Below, piece after piece: positions 32,913 through 37,076 of a stretch of 37,076 nt of DNA. The notes under the pieces were generated by a model. It was not told the origin of the DNA, ran no database searches, and worked only from the letters and a program-made list of their open reading frames with translations. Positions within the stretch are counted from its first letter, which is position 1, and every line of letters starts with the position of its first letter. The position numbers were made by a program, and so were the translations under genes. The stretch comes from Anaerolineae bacterium (GTDB taxonomy: Bacteria > Chloroflexota > Anaerolineae > Anaerolineales > DRMV01): the NCBI GenBank assembly GCA_011176535.1, contig DUEP01000037.1:1-37076 (forward strand). The letters are read 5' to 3'.

Positions 32913-34709
32913 ATGGAACGAGGTTGGAAGGAGTGGCGCCGAGAACTCATCGATGTGGCCATGGGCCGTCGCCCGGCCGACCTGGTCATCCGCAACGGAC
33001 GTTGGGTCAGCGTGCAATCGGGCGAAATCCTACCCCACACCGATATCGCCGTGGCCCAGGGACGCATCGCCTACATCGGTCCCGACGCCAGCCACGCCAT
33101 CGGCACCGAAACCGAGGTGGTGGACGCCGGGGGTATGTACCTGGTCCCCGGGCTGCTGGACGCCCACATGCACATCGAATCGGGCATGGTCACGGTCACC
33201 GAATTCGTGCGCGCGGTGATCCCCCACGGCACAACGGGGATGTTCGTCGATCCCCACGAAATCGCCAATGTGTTCGGCTTGAAGGGCGTGCGCCTGATGG
33301 TGGACGAGGCGCGGGTGCAGCCCATCCACGTCTGGGTGCAGGTGCCCTCCTGCGTGCCTTCGGCCCCCGGCGTGGAGACCTCCGGCGGCACCATCACCCC
33401 CGAGGATGTGGCCGAGGCCATGGCCTGGGAGGGCGTCATCGGCCTGGGAGAAATGATGAACTTTCCCGGCGTGTTCCAGGGGGATGAAAAGATGCTGGCC
33501 GAGATGGCCGCCACGGCGGCTGCTGGCAAGGTGATCGGCGGGCACTACGCCAGCCCGGACCTGGGGTTGCCCTTTCACGGCTATGTGGTCGGTGGCCCCG
33601 AGGACGACCATGAGGGCACGCGGGTGGAAGATGCCATCGCCCGCGTGCGCCAGGGCATGAAGGTCATGTTGCGCTTCGGCTCGGCCTGGCACGATGTGGC
33701 GGCCCAGGTCAAAGCCATCACCGAACACGGCCTGGACCCGCGCCACTTTCTGCTTTGTACCGACGACAGCCATGCCGAAACCCTGGTGACCGAAGGCCAC
33801 ATGGACCGCGTGGTGCGTCACGCCATCGCCCAGGGGCTCCCGCCCATCACCGCCATCCAGATGGCCACCCTGAACACCGCCGAGCACTTCGGCGTGGCCC
33901 GGCAAGTAGGCCTGCTGGCGCCGGGGCGTTGGGCCGACATCCTGCTGGTGCCCGACCTGGCCGATTTCCGCCCCGCACGGGTGTACGCCAAAGGGCGCTT
34001 GCTGGCCGAAGATGGACGCCTGCTCATCGATCTGCCGCCCTACCCTTATCCCGATTGGGCCTGTCAGTCGGTGCAGCTGGCTCGTCCGTTGACCGCCGAG
34101 GACTTCCGCCTGGTTGCCCAGGCCAACCCCACCGCGCGGGTGCATGTCATCGGCGTCATCGAGAATCAGGCCCCCACCCGCCATCTGGTCATGGAAGTGC
34201 CTGTGCAGGACGGCGAAATTCGCCCCGATCGGGAGCGCGACCTGGCCAAAGTGGCGCTAGTGGAACGCCACCACGGCACCGGAACCGTGCAGGTGGGCCT
34301 GGTGCACGGCTTCGGCTTCACCGCACCGTGCGCCATCGCCTCCACCGTGGCCCACGACAGCCATCACATGCTGGTGGTGGGCACCGACGAGGCGCAGATG
34401 GTGCTGGCGGCCAACAAGTTGGCCGAAGTCGGCGGCGGCCAGGTGGTGGTCAAAGACAGCCAGGTCATCGGCCTGGTCCCCCTGCCCATCGCCGGCCTGA
34501 TGTCCGACGCGCGAGCCGAGGAGGTCGCCCGTCAGGCCGCCACGGTGTTGGCGGGCTTTCGCGCGTGCGGCTGCACACTGAACAACCCCAACATGCAACT
34601 CAGCCTGCTGGCCCTGGTGGTCATTCCCGAACTGCGGCTTTCGGACAAAGGGCTGGTGGATGTGACGCGGTTTGCTTTCGTGCCCGTGGTGGAAGACGGT
34701 GCGTCTTGA
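32913..34709 (+). CDS. ade: adenine deaminase
   Basis: This 598-residue metal-dependent amidohydrolase converts adenine to hypoxanthine in purine salvage. The N-terminal metal-site motif is DAHMHIESGM with H85 and H87. Other family blocks are PHGTTGMFVDPHEIANVFG, VQVPSCVPS, the GLGEMMNFPGV loop, and LCTDDSHAETL with the metal-binding Asp. The C-terminal part has GFGFTAPCAIASTVAHDSHH and the end ELRLSDKGLVDV, as in the YerA/Ade group. Length fits (about 570-600). ATG 32913 has AAGGAGG 5 bases upstream; the frame is open further up but runs across the promoter. It is a single-gene unit with a terminator hairpin shared with mutS2. Confidence 0.95.
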   Translation: MERGWKEWRRELIDVAMGRRPADLVIRNGRWVSVQSGEILPHTDIAVAQGRIAYIGPDASHAIGTETEVVDAGGMYLVPGLLDAHMHIESGMVTVTEFVRAVIPHGTTGMFVDPHEIANVFGLKGVRLMVDEARVQPIHVWVQVPSCVPSAPGVETSGGTITPEDVAEAMAWEGVIGLGEMMNFPGVFQGDEKMLAEMAATAAAGKVIGGHYASPDLGLPFHGYVVGGPEDDHEGTRVEDAIARVRQGMKVMLRFGSAWHDVAAQVKAITEHGLDPRHFLLCTDDSHAETLVTEGHMDRVVRHAIAQGLPPITAIQMATLNTAEHFGVARQVGLLAPGRWADILLVPDLADFRPARVYAKGRLLAEDGRLLIDLPPYPYPDWACQSVQLARPLTAEDFRLVAQANPTARVHVIGVIENQAPTRHLVMEVPVQDGEIRPDRERDLAKVALVERHHGTGTVQVGLVHGFGFTAPCAIASTVAHDSHHMLVVGTDEAQMVLAANKLAEVGGGQVVVKDSQVIGLVPLPIAGLMSDARAEEVARQAATVLAGFRACGCTLNNPNMQLSLLALVVIPELRLSDKGLVDVTRFAFVPVVEDGAS

Positions 34710-34747
34710 GGGACACAGGTTCCGAGCCTTCTCTTCCCCTTGCGATG

Positions 34748-34788
34748 ATGCCGTAAGTTGAGTAAAGCAGCCGCTCAACTTACGGCAT
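34748..34788. terminator. bidirectional hairpin between ade and mutS2
   Basis: A perfect 15-base stem (34748-34762 with 34774-34788) with an 11-base loop sits between the convergent stops and touches the mutS2 stop codon. Neither side has a long T-run, so termination strength is uncertain. Confidence 0.65.
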
Positions 34789-37076
34789 TATTCTTGCGTT
34801 GTCGCCTCGCCGGGGTGGGCCAGTTTGGCGATGGTGGCCCCCTCACCGCCCTCCTGGGGCAGCGCCGGTTCCACGGCCACCACATGGGGGTGCTGACGCA
34901 GGGCGACCCGCACTGCCTGGCGCAGTTTGCCCGTACCCTTGCCGTGCACGATGCGCACGAAGGGCAGCCCGGCCAGGTAGGCCTGGTCCAGGTGGCGTTC
35001 CAGGGCTTCCAACGCCTCGTCCACCGGCATCCCGCGCAGGTGCAGTTCCGCGCCGGGCGAGGGTACTTCGGGCACCCGCACGGTGCCCCGCTCCTCAGCC
35101 TGGCGCGGGGGAGCAGGCTCGTCCAGCACGCGCAGTTGGCGCACGGGCACCCGCACGCGCATCGCGCCCACCAGCACCTCGGCTTCGTCGTCTTCCAGCG
35201 CGGCTACCTCGCCCTGGGCGTTCAGCGGGGCCACATAGACCCGGCTGCCCACTTGCAGGGGCAGAGGGCGCGCGAGGGGGCGGAATTTTTCTAAAGTGGT
35301 CTCGGTTTCTTCCAGCGCCTCTTGGGCTTCTTCCGCCAGGGCTGCGGCGGCTTCGGCCACTTCTTCCACCGGCGTGGTGTCTTCTCCCAGGGCCTCCAGG
35401 CGCCGACGAAGGCGGCGCACCTCGGCCCGCAGACGGGCTAACTCGTCCAGGGCCTCCTGACGGGCCTGGGCCAGGACTTCTTCGCGCCGGGCCTCCAATT
35501 CTTGCAGGCGTTGCTCCAGGTCTTTACGCAACTTGGCGGCTCGCTGACGCTCGCGTTCGGCGCGGCGGCGCTCCCGGCGGGCGATGCGCCGCTGGCGGTG
35601 GATTTCGTCCAGCAGGTCGTCGGTCTTCAGGTCCGCTGGGTTGACCGCCTGGCGAGCGGCTTCTAGAATCTCGCGGGGCAGCCCCAGCCGTTGGGCGATG
35701 AGCAGGGCGTTGGAGCGCCCCGGCAGGCCGATGGTCAGGCGGTAGGTGGGCCGCAGGGTGCGTGGGTTGAACTCCACGCTGGCGTTGACCACGCCGGGGG
35801 TGGCGTGGGCGTAGGCTTTGAGTTCGGGGTAGTGGGTGGCGACCAAGGTGGTCACCCCGCGTTGCACGAAGTGGTCGAGAATGGCCCGCGCCAGAGCCGC
35901 CCCTTCTTGCGGGTCGGTGCCCGCGCCCAACTCGTCCAGCAACACCAGGCTGCGGCGGTCGGCCTGCTTCAGGATACGCAGGAGGTTGCGCAGGTGCCCG
36001 GAGAAGGTGGAGAGGGATTGCTCGATGGATTGCTCGTCCCCGATGTCGGCGTAGATGCCGGAGAACACGGTCAGGGTGGCGCCTTCCTCGGCGGGGATGA
36101 ACAGCCCCGATTGGGCCATGGCGGCCAGCAGCCCGGCGGTCTTCAGGGTGACGGTCTTGCCGCCGGTGTTGGGGCCGGTGATGACCAGAGCCCAGGTATC
36201 TTCGTCCAGCACCAGATCGATGGGCACCACCTGGGCCGGATCCAGCAGGGGGTGCCGCGCGCCCAAAAGGCGGAGCACACTCCCCGGGTGCGGTCCCTCC
36301 CCCTGGATCCGGCGGAAGGGCACCAGGCGGGGTTCGGTGGCGTCCATCTGAGCGGCCAGGTCCACCTTGGCGAAAAGCAGGTCCACCGCCCCCAGGGCCT
36401 CCACCAGGCTGGTCAGGGCCTGGGCGTGCTCTGCCACACGTTGGGTGAGGGCGCGCAGCAGGCGCTGGATTTCCTCCTCGGCGGCCCGCTCTAATTTGCG
36501 CAGGCGGTTGTTGGCCTCCACCACGGCCAGCGGCTCGACGAAAAGGGTCTGGCCCGAGGCAGACTGGTCGTGGACGATGCCCGGAAGTTGGCCTTTGAAG
36601 TCGGCCTTGAGGGGCAGCACATAGCGTCCGGCGCGTTGGGTGACGATGGGCTCCTGGAGCATGGGGGCGATTTTGGGGTCGCGGGTCATGCGCTCCAGGC
36701 GGTCGAGCAGGCGGCGGTGGGTGGCGCGGTATTCGCTGCGCAGACGGGCCAGTTCGGAGGAAGCGTGGTCGGGTACCTGGCCTTCGTCATCCACCACCTG
36801 AGAGATGGCCTCGATGAGCCCGGTTGGAGGCTGTAAAGGGGCGGCGAGGTGGGCCAGAGGGCCTTTGGCCAGGGCACGATGCAGCGTTCGGGCGACGGTC
36901 AGGGTGTCTTTGACTTCCAGCAGGGCCTGAGGGGTAAGGATGCGGCCCCGACGGGCAGCGGTTAGCGAGGGGCGCAGGTCGTGGGCGCCACGCAGGGTGA
37001 GGCCGGGATGGGTTTCGCGCACTTGCCGGGCTGCCGAGGTCTCGGCCAGCCAGGCCTGGGCGCGGCGTAGGGAGCC
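34788..37076 (-). CDS. mutS2: endonuclease MutS2, 5' end outside window
   Basis: MutS2 is an ATPase and nuclease that suppresses homologous recombination and can act on collided ribosomes; it has no part in classical mismatch repair. The frame is open to the window edge, so the N-terminal residues are missing; at least 762 of ~780-800 residues are visible. Motifs in order: YVLPLKADFKGQLPGIVHD, Walker A GPNTGGKT (codons 36153-36176), an LFIPAEEGA segment, Walker B LVLLDELGAGTDP, and VATHYPELK. A long Arg/Glu-rich coiled coil follows (about 35300-35640). The C-terminal Smr nuclease domain begins at ELHLRGMPVDEALEAL and includes VHGKGTGKLR; the usual LDLR reads LHLR here. A GTG at 37022 is in frame but internal, not the start. 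Confidence 0.95.
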   Translation of the reverse strand, partial: GSLRRAQAWLAETSAARQVRETHPGLTLRGAHDLRPSLTAARRGRILTPQALLEVKDTLTVARTLHRALAKGPLAHLAAPLQPPTGLIEAISQVVDDEGQVPDHASSELARLRSEYRATHRRLLDRLERMTRDPKIAPMLQEPIVTQRAGRYVLPLKADFKGQLPGIVHDQSASGQTLFVEPLAVVEANNRLRKLERAAEEEIQRLLRALTQRVAEHAQALTSLVEALGAVDLLFAKVDLAAQMDATEPRLVPFRRIQGEGPHPGSVLRLLGARHPLLDPAQVVPIDLVLDEDTWALVITGPNTGGKTVTLKTAGLLAAMAQSGLFIPAEEGATLTVFSGIYADIGDEQSIEQSLSTFSGHLRNLLRILKQADRRSLVLLDELGAGTDPQEGAALARAILDHFVQRGVTTLVATHYPELKAYAHATPGVVNASVEFNPRTLRPTYRLTIGLPGRSNALLIAQRLGLPREILEAARQAVNPADLKTDDLLDEIHRQRRIARRERRRAERERQRAAKLRKDLEQRLQELEARREEVLAQARQEALDELARLRAEVRRLRRRLEALGEDTTPVEEVAEAAAALAEEAQEALEETETTLEKFRPLARPLPLQVGSRVYVAPLNAQGEVAALEDDEAEVLVGAMRVRVPVRQLRVLDEPAPPRQAEERGTVRVPEVPSPGAELHLRGMPVDEALEALERHLDQAYLAGLPFVRIVHGKGTGKLRQAVRVALRQHPHVVAVEPALPQEGGEGATIAKLAHPGEATTQE

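Overview
The window is GC-rich DNA with tightly packed housekeeping genes and no sign of phage, insertion sequences, CRISPR arrays, tRNA or rRNA genes. Several features fit a (possibly thermophilic) Chloroflexota bacterium of the Anaerolineae type: a two-subunit class I fumarase, a short EF-Ts, an M29 'thermophilic' aminopeptidase, a YkoE/YkoD-type thiamine-precursor transporter under a TPP riboswitch, and a T-box ahead of pheS. The taxonomy is inferred from gene style and is not proven.

Layout. 1-1.2 kb: the 3' part of a helicase-associated-domain protein. 1.2-1.77 kb: a non-coding stretch with five sites that match the DnaA-box consensus TTWTNCACA within 291 bases, which makes it a candidate replication origin or DnaA-titration site. 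1.77-5.8 kb: fumarase (minus) diverging from pyrimidine-nucleoside phosphorylase (plus), then a decayed degV gene. 5.9-9.3 kb: a thiamine operon on the minus strand, in order promoter, TPP riboswitch, intrinsic terminator, thiamine pyrophosphokinase, YkoE-like S component and double ATPase; no transmembrane T component is present. 9.3-11.9 kb: rpsB-tsf, a strong terminator, then pyrH. 11.9-16.4 kb: a fused formiminotransferase/cyclodeaminase, a DUF1232 protein, a RarD-like permease, a zinc-type alcohol dehydrogenase and a NYN-domain protein. 16.4-18.1 kb: a TetR regulator with a perfect 18-base palindromic operator and a co-transcribed NAD-dependent epimerase. 18.2-20 kb: ssb diverging from the M29 aminopeptidase. 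20-22.8 kb: a four-gene minus-strand run (YbaK-type deacylase, M23 peptidase, atypical SDR, surE). 22.9-27.1 kb: pheS and pheT under a T-box riboswitch, separated by an unusual low-complexity spacer. 27.2-31.9 kb: a small secreted protein, then a plus-strand cluster of two SDRs around an unrecognised 489-residue protein, and a CDP-alcohol phosphatidyltransferase-like protein. 31.9-37 kb: a class IV aminotransferase, adenine deaminase, and MutS2 running off the right edge.

Regulation can be read in several places: sigma70-type promoters (the one ahead of the TPP riboswitch has perfect TTGACA and TATAAT boxes 17 bases apart), two RNA attenuators (TPP and T-box), and many intrinsic terminators. 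The observations most worth following up are the DnaA-box cluster at 1.4-1.7 kb, the unrecognised protein at 28.8-30.3 kb, the pheS-pheT spacer, the SDR without a catalytic serine, and the missing T component.
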